A DNA stretch of 17,425 nucleotides, from NCBI GenBank assembly GCA_040756415.1, contig JBFLYZ010000069.1, positions 1 through 17,425 of the forward strand, written 5' to 3'. The position numbers were made by a program, and so were the translations under genes. Below the pieces are notes generated by a model, which worked only from the letters and a program-made list of their open reading frames with translations, was not told the DNA's origin and ran no database searches. Within the stretch, counting starts at the first letter, position 1. Every line of letters starts with the position of its first letter. Shown here in pieces: positions 1-6,224 of the stretch. This stretch comes from JBFLYZ01 sp040756415. GTDB taxonomy: Bacteria > Bacteroidota > Bacteroidia > JADZBD01.

Positions 1-637
1 TGACATAAAACACCTGTTCTTTCATATCTCCTAAATAATACTCTAATATTCCTTGGTTGGAAATGGCTTCAGAATCTTGTAAAATCAATTGGCCATTTTC
101 ATTATAAATCTGGATGGTCATATCTTCACTTACATTGTTTATTTTGAATTGACATTTTCCCTGTTCAGGGTCAGCAAATAGTTTAATATTATTGTTTTCA
201 ATTTTCTCTATGCTCTCAGGATTAAAACACTCTACGCCCATATCGACAGTTACGATCATGTCATCCTGCCTCACCTGACTACCATTACACGGATTGGCGG
301 TACCGCTTCCACAAGTCGTGCCACCACAACCATCGCAACAGCAAACGGAACAATCAAATGTTACATATAAAGTATAGGTCGTTGTTATGGTCGGACAAAC
401 CTGAACTTGACATGTGGTATAGCCACCAGGTGCCCAGGAATAAGTTTTTCCTGTTGAACAGGTAGCGTTTCCGCAATTAGACACTCCAATTGTGACACAG
501 GTCATGCCAAAACAAATTAATTTATTTGATCCGGCATTAGCAAGGCAGGATTGAAGGCATTGATTCTGACCAGCTGCCTTCAGGTTGAGTACTATCCCAA
601 AGATAGCAATAAGTACAATTTTCATGTGATTTTTCAT
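1..637 (-). CDS. Cys-rich secreted protein with T9SS type A sorting tail (3' end cut by window edge)
   Basis: The frame is open from ATG at 637 to the left edge, giving 212 residues of a longer protein. It begins with a signal peptide (MKNHMKIVLIAIFG..., hydrophobic core about residues 6-20, likely cleaved near AAGQ). A second ATG at 625 is an equally good start. The middle holds a TYSWAPGGYTTC...TTTYTLYVT segment that resembles the short beta-sandwich repeats of Bacteroidetes surface proteins. A dense cysteine stretch follows (CSVCCCDGC...). I count 17 Cys in the visible part. The last ~65 residues (IKLFADPEQGKCQF, then IQIYNENGQLI and a closing FYV) match the pattern of a T9SS type A C-terminal sorting domain and lack only the last strand. 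I infer export by Sec, then outer-membrane secretion by T9SS. The biological role is unknown. The gene is AT-rich compared with the rest of the window. Confidence 0.8.
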   Translation of the reverse strand, partial: MKNHMKIVLIAIFGIVLNLKAAGQNQCLQSCLANAGSNKLICFGMTCVTIGVSNCGNATCSTGKTYSWAPGGYTTCQVQVCPTITTTYTLYVTFDCSVCCCDGCGGTTCGSGTANPCNGSQVRQDDMIVTVDMGVECFNPESIEKIENNNIKLFADPEQGKCQFKINNVSEDMTIQIYNENGQLILQDSEAISNQGILEYYLGDMKEQVFYV

Positions 638-718
638 GTGTTTTGTTTTATAGTTTGCTACGCTAAAGTACTAGCGCGCTATAGTCAATACAAGAACAAT
701 AAAGTAGTTGACGGATAT

Positions 719-760
719 TAGCGATAAGTGCCGCCTATAGCGGATAAGTGCCGGTTATAG
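719..760. repeat. Two-copy direct repeat, 20-bp period
   Basis: The 11-mer GATAAGTGCCG occurs at 723-733 and again at 743-753, exactly 20 bp apart. Flanking bases are also similar (TAGCG before and TA after each copy), so each unit is about 19-20 bp. The second copy overlaps the stop codon of the LytTR remnant (755-757). The pair lies about 85-120 bp upstream of the start of the secreted-protein gene on the minus strand. Seen directly: the repeat. Inferred: a regulator binding site or a decayed small repeat. Confidence 0.65.
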
Positions 761-1198
761 CTCCCTGAGTACTCTTTTCCTGCGTTCGGAAACAGGAATT
801 TCTTTATCGCATATCATGATAATAATGGGTTTTTTATACTCCATTATCTTTTTGATCTTTCTTTTGTTGACGAGATATTTATCATGAGGCCGGAAGAAAA
901 GGCTTTTATCCAGTTTATCCTCATAATATTTTAGATTGCGATGACAAACCTAGCGCGTGTCATCCGCATAGATGAAGGTCTGATGGCCCTGGGCCTCGCA
1001 AAAATGAATGGATGACTGTTCAAGCAAAAAAGACGCACCCCTTTCAGTGATCTTTATCGTGTCCCCGTTTATCATAGGCTTAGAATTATACTATAAAATC
1101 CAGGCTTCCCTGAAAGCCTGTTCAATCCTTACTCTGATAATACGGTGTGTGGAATCCTTAGTAAAGGTAGAATAAAAATCCAATTTTCCAAATTCTGC
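755..1198 (-). pseudogene. Degenerate LytTR-domain DNA-binding regulator (two in-frame TAG codons)
   Basis: One minus-strand frame reads from 1198 to a TAA at 757-755, broken only by TAG at 1093-1091 and TAG at 952-950. After an ATG at 1075 it encodes a recognisable LytTR domain. The pattern includes IHFCEAQGHQTFIY, then NLKYYEDKL, FFRPHDKYLVN and finally KEIPVSERRK, in the order and spacing of LytTR domains of the LytR/AgrA family. The second TAG falls inside the domain, just before NLKYYEDKL. The ~35 codons before the first TAG (ending IIRVRIEQAFREAWIL) might be the end of a lost receiver domain, but I cannot show that. TAG is a normal stop elsewhere here (kynU ends in TAG), so this is best read as a decayed gene and not recoding. 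No response-regulator receiver is visible. Confidence 0.75.
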
Positions 1199-1204
1199 TT
1201 AAGC

Positions 1205-1242
1205 CCTAAAAAAAAGCCGCCCGCTTAAGGCGGACGGCTTTT
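1205..1242 (-). terminator. Rho-independent terminator of gcvP
   Basis: The inverted repeat AAGCCGCCCGC / GGCGGACGGCTT (1214-1240) forms a GC-rich stem with one mismatch and a small TTAAG loop. It can be extended by A-T pairs to 1212-1242. Read on the minus strand it is followed by eight U (A-run at 1208-1215). It starts about 20 bp after the gcvP stop. The shorter T-run on the plus side is unlikely to serve a gene, because none enters from the left on that strand. Confidence 0.88.
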
Positions 1243-1262
1243 AAGTATATATATGTTACTTC

Positions 1263-4160
1263 TTAAACGTTCTCTGCAACCGGCTCGTTCATGTAGCTCT
1301 CTACCGGAGGACAAGCGCAGATCAGGTTGCGGTCGCCCTGGGCATTATCCACACGCCCCACGCTGGGCCAGAACTTATTTTCCCTCACCCACTTGAGCGG
1401 GTATACCGCCTTCTCGCGCGAATACTTGCGGTTCCAGTTCCCGCTGATCACCACCTTGGCCGTATGCGGTGCGTTCTTGATCACGTTATCGCTCGCATCG
1501 GCCTTGCCTTCGGCAATCTCCATGATCTCTTTTTTGATATTGATCATGGCCTCACAGAATCGGTCGAGTTCGGTCTTGCCCTCGCTCTCCGTAGGCTCCA
1601 CCATGAGGGTATCGTGCACGGGGAAAGCAACGGTAGGAGCGTGAAAACCGTAGTCCATCAGCCGCTTGGCTATATCGGCCACCTCCACACCGCTCAGGCG
1701 CTTGAGCTCCTTGCAATCGAGTATCATCTCGTGCGCCACGCGCCCTTTATTTCCGGTGTACAGGATGGGATAATGGTCTTTCAGTATCTCCTTCATGTAA
1801 TTGGCGTTCAGGATGGCCATCTTCGTGGCCTCGGTGCATCCCTCCCCTCCCAGCATTTTAATATAGCCGTAAGAGATCAGCAGGATAAGGGCGCTGCCGA
1901 AAGGAGCGGCCGATACCGCGGTGATGCCATTTTCCCCTCCTGTTCTTACCACGGGGTGTGAAGGCAGGAAAGGGGTAAGGTGCCTGGCAACGCCAATAGG
2001 CCCCATGCCCGGCCCTCCTCCTCCATGCGGAATGGCGAAGGTCTTGTGCAGGTTGAGGTGGCATACATCCGCGCCAATATTGCCGGGCGAGGTCAATCCC
2101 ACCTGCGCGTTCATATTGGCCCCGTCCATGTACACCTGCCCTCCGTTATCGTGTATGATCTTCGTGATCTTCTTGATGCCTTCCTCGTACACGCCATGCG
2201 TGGAGGGATAGGTCACCATAAGACAGGAGAGGTTCTGCCTGTTGGCTTCCGCCTTTTCCTGCAGGTCTTTGATATCGATGTTCCCGTTCTCATCGCATTT
2301 CACGATCACGATGTTCATCCCGGCCATAGCGGCAGAGGCGGGATTGGTGCCATGCGCGGATTGAGGGATCAGCGCCACGTTGCGGTGCGTATCGCCACGC
2401 GAATGATGGTAGGCGCGTATCACCATAAGGCCGGCATACTCGCCCTGAGCGCCCGAGTTGGGCTGAAAGCTCATGGAATCGAAACCGGTGATATTGCTCA
2501 GGTCTTTTTCCAGCTCTTTTATCACGGCCGCATAGCCCTTGGCCTGCTCTACAGGCGCGAAAGGATGCATGTTGGCGAACTCGGGCCAGGTGATGGGCAG
2601 CAGCTCGCTGGCCGCGTTCAGCTTCATGGTGCACGATCCCAGCGAGATCATGGAATGGGTCAGTGAAAGGTCTTTGTTCTCCAGGCGCTTGATGTAGCGC
2701 ATCATTTCGCTTTCGCTGTGGTACGAGTTGAATACAGGATGCGTGAGGTAAGCAGAGGTCCTGTTCAGCGCGGAAGAGGCGATGACCGAGGCTTCTCCTT
2801 TGAGCGAATCGGGAGTAAAGGCGGCATTGCCTTTCGCGAACGAGAAAACGGTGGCCACATCCAGCAGGTCGAGCGAGGTTACGGTCTGGTCGAGGGCTAC
2901 GCAAACAGTGGATTCGTCCGCATAGCGGAAATTAAGCTCGTATTTCAGCGCCTCGTCTTTCAGCTTGGCCATGGCCACTCCGGCCGGCAACCTGATCTGC
3001 AGGGTATCGAAGAAGAGCTCGTTCGCCAGCTCATATCCCATCCCTTTCAGGGTATTGGCCAGCTTCACCGCGTTGCCGTGCACGCCTTCGGCAATGCCTT
3101 TTATTCCCTCCGGCCCGTGGTAAACGGCATACATGCTGGCCATTATGGCCAGCAGGGCCTGGGCGGTGCAGATGTTGGAAGTGGCCTTCTCTCTGCGTAT
3201 GTGCTGCTCGCGGGTTTGCAAAGCCATCCGCAAGGCAGGATTTCCCTGCGCATCGACCGATACGCCTATGATGCGCCCGGGGAACAGGCGCTTGTACTCT
3301 TCTTTAGCCGCGAAAAAGGCAGCGTGCGGGCCTCCATAACCCATAGGCACCCCGAAGCGCTGGGAGTTGCCGAACACCACATCGGCACCCCACTCACCGG
3401 GAGGAGTAAGCAGGGCCAGGGCCAGCAGATCGGCAGCAACGGCAACGGCCGTGCCATTGGCCTTTGCGCGGCCGGTAAACTCTTTATAATCATTCACCGC
3501 ACCGTTGATGTTCGGGTACTGTACCAGGGCCCCGTATACTTTATCATTGAACCGGAATGTTCTCCAGTCACCGATCTCCAACTTAATGCCCAGGGGAAGG
3601 GCACGGGTCTTCAGCACATCAATGGTTTGCGGGAATACGTCATCGCTCACAAAAAATATGTCGGCACCGCGCTGCTCGGCCTCGCGCGTGCGGGCGCTGT
3701 GCAGCATATGCATGGCCTCAGCGGCTGCCGTAGCCTCGTCAAGCAGCGAAGCGCCAGCGATCTGCATGGCGGTAAGGTCGATGACCATGGTCTGGAAGTT
3801 CAGCAGCGCCTCCAGCCTGCCCTGGGCGATCTCGGCCTGGTAAGGCGTATAGGCCGTATACCATCCCGGGTTCTCCAGGATATTGCGCTGGGTTACGGAG
3901 GGCACTATGGTGCCGTAATAGCCCAGGCCGATATAGGATCGGAAGACCTTGTTCTTGGAGCCCAGCTTGCGCAAATGAGCGAGGTATTCGAATTCGCTCA
4001 TGGCCGGGGCAACCTTAAGCGGTTTTTTGAGTCGTATTGCTGAAGGAATGGTCTGGTCGATCAGCTCGTCAACGCTGCTCACGCCAATTTTAGCGAGCAT
4101 CTGTTCCACTTCTTTCTTTCGCGGCCCGTTGTGGCGGTTAACAAATTTATCGGTATGCAT
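1263..4160 (-). CDS. gcvP: Glycine dehydrogenase (decarboxylating), P protein of the glycine cleavage system
   Basis: The 965-residue single-chain P protein is close to the ~957 residues of the E. coli enzyme. It decarboxylates glycine with pyridoxal phosphate and passes the aminomethyl group to the lipoyl H protein. Both homologous halves are present. The N-terminal half carries RHNGP at residues 9-13 and GYYGTIVPSVTQRNILENPG. The C-terminal half carries the PLP site HLNLHKTFAIPHGGGGPG, with Lys706 as the expected Schiff-base lysine. The frame extends upstream to an ATG at 4217. I choose the ATG at 4160 because a strong promoter lies at 4187-4218, so the upstream start would sit at or before the transcription start, and because MHTDKFVNRHNGP is the usual family N-terminus. 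The T and H protein genes are not in this window, so the gene appears to be a single-gene unit closed by its own terminator. Confidence 0.97.
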   Translation of the reverse strand: MHTDKFVNRHNGPRKKEVEQMLAKIGVSSVDELIDQTIPSAIRLKKPLKVAPAMSEFEYLAHLRKLGSKNKVFRSYIGLGYYGTIVPSVTQRNILENPGWYTAYTPYQAEIAQGRLEALLNFQTMVIDLTAMQIAGASLLDEATAAAEAMHMLHSARTREAEQRGADIFFVSDDVFPQTIDVLKTRALPLGIKLEIGDWRTFRFNDKVYGALVQYPNINGAVNDYKEFTGRAKANGTAVAVAADLLALALLTPPGEWGADVVFGNSQRFGVPMGYGGPHAAFFAAKEEYKRLFPGRIIGVSVDAQGNPALRMALQTREQHIRREKATSNICTAQALLAIMASMYAVYHGPEGIKGIAEGVHGNAVKLANTLKGMGYELANELFFDTLQIRLPAGVAMAKLKDEALKYELNFRYADESTVCVALDQTVTSLDLLDVATVFSFAKGNAAFTPDSLKGEASVIASSALNRTSAYLTHPVFNSYHSESEMMRYIKRLENKDLSLTHSMISLGSCTMKLNAASELLPITWPEFANMHPFAPVEQAKGYAAVIKELEKDLSNITGFDSMSFQPNSGAQGEYAGLMVIRAYHHSRGDTHRNVALIPQSAHGTNPASAAMAGMNIVIVKCDENGNIDIKDLQEKAEANRQNLSCLMVTYPSTHGVYEEGIKKITKIIHDNGGQVYMDGANMNAQVGLTSPGNIGADVCHLNLHKTFAIPHGGGGPGMGPIGVARHLTPFLPSHPVVRTGGENGITAVSAAPFGSALILLISYGYIKMLGGEGCTEATKMAILNANYMKEILKDHYPILYTGNKGRVAHEMILDCKELKRLSGVEVADIAKRLMDYGFHAPTVAFPVHDTLMVEPTESEGKTELDRFCEAMINIKKEIMEIAEGKADASDNVIKNAPHTAKVVISGNWNRKYSREKAVYPLKWVRENKFWPSVGRVDNAQGDRNLICACPPVESYMNEPVAENV

Positions 4161-4186
4161 GTGCTCAGATTTTTTAAAAAGGAGAA

Positions 4187-4218
4187 CAAACCTACAGGAA
4201 AAAAATGACGATTTCAAA
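4187..4218 (-). promoter_or_regulatory. gcvP promoter, Bacteroidetes type
   Basis: On the minus strand, TTTG (4218-4215) is followed after exactly 20 bp by TAGGTTTG (4194-4187). This fits the Bacteroidetes primary-sigma consensus TTTG-N19/21-TAnnTTTG. The predicted leader before the ATG at 4160 is only about 20 nt, too short for a glycine riboswitch. Confidence 0.8.
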
Positions 4219-4220
4219 GA

Positions 4221-4238
4221 AAAAAATCATGATTTTTT
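4221..4238. promoter_or_regulatory. Perfect 18-bp palindrome abutting the gcvP -33 element
   Basis: AAAAAATCATGATTTTTT reads identically on both strands. It ends 2 bp from the -33 TTTG of the gcvP promoter (4215-4218), where activators or UP-like elements usually sit. It is also in the upstream region of the divergent gene at 4321. An operator role is inferred. The A/T arms could also simply be a bent-DNA or UP-like tract. Confidence 0.5.
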
Positions 4239-4296
4239 CCGCTGTACGCACAGTGGTTTTTGCGATAAAAACGCTCGGCTGTAATAAAGTGTTTAG

Positions 4297-4304
4297 TACC
4301 TTTG
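4297..4304 (+). promoter_or_regulatory. Candidate -7 element for the 4321-5804 gene pair
   Basis: TACCTTTG matches the Bacteroidetes -7 consensus TAnnTTTG and lies 16 bp before the ATG at 4321. I find no TTTG at the proper -33 distance, so the assignment is weaker than for gcvP or ssb. Confidence 0.45.
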
Positions 4305-4320
4305 AAAACCCGCTTCCTCT

Positions 4321-4947
4321 ATGAAAAAAGCCCTCTTATCCGCTTGTCTTCTTTTTGCTTTCTGCCGGGGCATGGCCCAGGACAAGAACGATACCATCTA
4401 CTTCATGAATGGCGAGGTGCTGATCGGCAAAGTGGTGGACACGCTGATGAACCAGGTAAAATGCACCTATAAAGGCAGGAAGGAGGATAAGGAGCTGACC
4501 CTGGACGAGGAAAGGATATTCTCTATTCGCTACGGCAACGGAACCGAAAAAGTATATTATAAATACGATACGCTGGTGGGCAATATCTTTACCGTGGAAG
4601 AGGCCTGGTATTTCGTGCTGGGCGAGCAGGATGCGCTGCGGGATTACAATCCCCGCTTCTGCTTCTGGAGCGGCATCGTGGTGGGGGCCGCTGGACCCAT
4701 TTTCACCCCCACGCTTATCGCCCCTTTACCGGTCTTCGCCTATACCGGGGCGGTGAAGATACCCAAGATCAGGATCAATACGGCCGATATTCCCGACAAG
4801 GAACGGCTCAAGCACGACACGTATCTGCTGGGCTATGAGCGCGTGGCGCGCAAGAAAAAGACCTTTAAGACGCTTGCGGGCGGGGCGGTAGGCCTGGCTA
4901 TAGGTTTTGGCGCTTACTTCGCCTTTTTACAGGACGAGAAACCGTGA
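4321..4947 (+). CDS. Exported protein of unknown function
   Basis: The product has 208 residues. The N-terminus MKKALLSACLLFAFCRGMAQ is a signal peptide with a likely cleavage after MAQ. The mature part opens with DTIYFMNGEVLIGKVVDT, a beta-rich pattern with an NG..L.GKV turn that is common at the start of uncharacterised exported Bacteroidetes proteins. A hydrophobic stretch follows at about residues 117-142, then a Lys/Arg patch (VARKKKTFK) and a second hydrophobic helix near the C-terminus (about 185-203), so the protein may be anchored in a membrane. I do not recognise a named family. It overlaps the next gene by 4 bp (GTGA, 4944-4947), which implies translational coupling and perhaps a shared task with that UbiA-like membrane protein. 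Confidence 0.82.
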   Translation: MKKALLSACLLFAFCRGMAQDKNDTIYFMNGEVLIGKVVDTLMNQVKCTYKGRKEDKELTLDEERIFSIRYGNGTEKVYYKYDTLVGNIFTVEEAWYFVLGEQDALRDYNPRFCFWSGIVVGAAGPIFTPTLIAPLPVFAYTGAVKIPKIRINTADIPDKERLKHDTYLLGYERVARKKKTFKTLAGGAVGLAIGFGAYFAFLQDEKP

Positions 4948-5804
4948 GGGCGCTGAAGCAGTTCACTGACCTTATTCTTTATTCCAATGTTTTTATTTCG
5001 CTTTGCGCGGCTGCCGCATCGTACGAAACCTTTCTGCTGGCCGGGCGGGCCGAGCACCCCTATCTTATCTTCGTTTTCTGTTCTACGTTCGTTTTCTACA
5101 ACGGGCAACGCATCCTGCTGGCCCGCGACCACGAAAGCCCGGGCTCATCGGAGCGGCATAAGTGGATAGCCCGGCACATCCGGCTTCTGGCCCTGCTATG
5201 CGTTATCGCCTTCTCGGCCGCTTTTCCCCTGGCCATGAAATGGGACTGGGACCTTATCGTGCTTTTCGGCCTGTTCAGCTTCCTGGCCTCACTCTATTTC
5301 ATTCCCGGCATCAGCCTGCGCGCAGTGCCCGGCCTGAAAGCCGCTTACGTTTCCCTGCTCTGGGCTTTCAGCACGGTGGTCTTCCCGCTCATGCTGATCA
5401 AAGGGCATCCCGTCTATTCCTTTCCCGGAGCTTTCGGCTACCTGCTTGCGCTCGAGCGTTTCTTCTTCCTCTTCGCGCTATGCATCGTATTCAATATACG
5501 CGATATGGAATATGACCGGGGTACGGGTGTACGAACGATCCCCATCCTGTTCGGAACCAGGGCCACGCGCCTGCTTGCCGCCCTGATGATGCTGGTCTTC
5601 GCGGGATTGGTCATTTACCGTTCTTACTTTTCGGATACGGGCCTGCAGGCATATGCGCCCGCTCTGCTGGTATCGGCAGCCCTCAGCCTGTTCGTTCTTT
5701 TTGCAACGAACGAAAAGAGAGGAGAATATTATTATATCCTGGTGATCGATGGGATGATACTGCTACAGGCAATACTGGTTTTCTCAACGGAAGTATTTTC
5801 TTAA
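4944..5804 (+). CDS. UbiA-like polytopic membrane protein
   Basis: This 286-residue protein has roughly eight or nine hydrophobic segments. The GTG start lies inside the stop of the preceding gene (GTGA), so the start is set by coupling. Residues 184-201 (FNIRDMEYDRGTGVRTIP) fit the second aspartate motif of UbiA prenyltransferases, D-x3-D with the following G-x-x-T-x-P (Asp187 and Asp191). The first aspartate motif (NDxxD) is not seen where expected. The segment there is FYNGQRILLARD, with Asn53 but no Asp cluster. It may be a UbiA-fold relative that lost or changed the prenyl-diphosphate site, or a divergent enzyme. No biosynthetic partner gene (menaquinone, haem A, lipid) adjoins it. Its last 21 bp overlap the convergent gene at 5784. 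Confidence 0.75.
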   Translation: MRALKQFTDLILYSNVFISLCAAAASYETFLLAGRAEHPYLIFVFCSTFVFYNGQRILLARDHESPGSSERHKWIARHIRLLALLCVIAFSAAFPLAMKWDWDLIVLFGLFSFLASLYFIPGISLRAVPGLKAAYVSLLWAFSTVVFPLMLIKGHPVYSFPGAFGYLLALERFFFLFALCIVFNIRDMEYDRGTGVRTIPILFGTRATRLLAALMMLVFAGLVIYRSYFSDTGLQAYAPALLVSAALSLFVLFATNEKRGEYYYILVIDGMILLQAILVFSTEVFS

Positions 5805-6224
5805 CAGCAAAAGAGGCGGGAAGAACAAAACAGCCATGATGCCGACCGAAACAAAATATGCATGCGCCCCGGTATGCCATGCGATCAGGCCGGCACCTGT
5901 GGGCCAGAAAAAACCTATGCCCCACATGTACCAGTAAGCCCATTTCTCTCTTTTCTGCAAAGCGTAACGGATCACCAGGTATTGCGTGGCCAGGCTCAGC
6001 ACGCTCAGCAGGTCGAAGAGCAGGAAGGCGAACTCGAAAGCCGGGCGGGCAGCGGCAGGCATGCTTTTGCTACCATACAGGTCGTGCATGATCATTCCCT
6101 CCAGGCCCTCTTCACCCATGGGATCGAAGCTCTTGTACGGCAGCAAAACAAAGCACATCGCCAGGGCAAAAAGGGTAACGATCTTGTAATACGCAATAAG
6201 ATAGTTGAATAAACGGTCAGGCAT
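5784..6224 (-). CDS. Small four-helix membrane protein, unknown function
   Basis: I choose ATG at 6224, giving 146 residues, because it overlaps the hemL stop in the sequence ATGCCTGA, the same 8-bp junction type as gldE/gldD. An alternative upstream start at 6266 would lie deep inside hemL. The protein begins MPDRLFNYLIAYYK and has about four hydrophobic segments: near residues 12-28, 68-85, 96-118 and 121-137. It ends LLLLRKYFR. A WYMWGIGFFWPTGAGLIAWHTGAHAYF stretch with conserved-looking Trp, His and Pro residues crosses the third and fourth segments (residues ~96-122). No family is recognised. It is probably co-transcribed with hemL. Its stop lies inside the end of the convergent UbiA-like gene. 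Confidence 0.75.
   Translation of the reverse strand: MPDRLFNYLIAYYKIVTLFALAMCFVLLPYKSFDPMGEEGLEGMIMHDLYGSKSMPAAARPAFEFAFLLFDLLSVLSLATQYLVIRYALQKREKWAYWYMWGIGFFWPTGAGLIAWHTGAHAYFVSVGIMAVLFFPPLLLLRKYFR

Noticed and set aside
671..684. Short palindrome TAGCGCGCTA as an insertion-element end or terminator
   Set aside because: It is only 10 bp with no partner inverted repeat, no transposase and no U-tract, so chance cannot be excluded.
950..1093. Amber-codon recoding (TAG read as an amino acid) in the LytTR frame
   Set aside because: kynU in the same window uses TAG as its normal stop, and no suppressor tRNA or recoding element is visible. Gene decay is simpler.
2718..4043. Long open frame of 441 codons on the plus strand, antisense to gcvP
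   Set aside because: It is a shadow of the GC-rich gcvP coding strand: no recognisable domain, low-complexity composition, and gcvP itself matches its family throughout.
4161..4186. Possible glycine riboswitch before gcvP
   Set aside because: The predicted leader is only about 20 nt, far shorter than a glycine aptamer.
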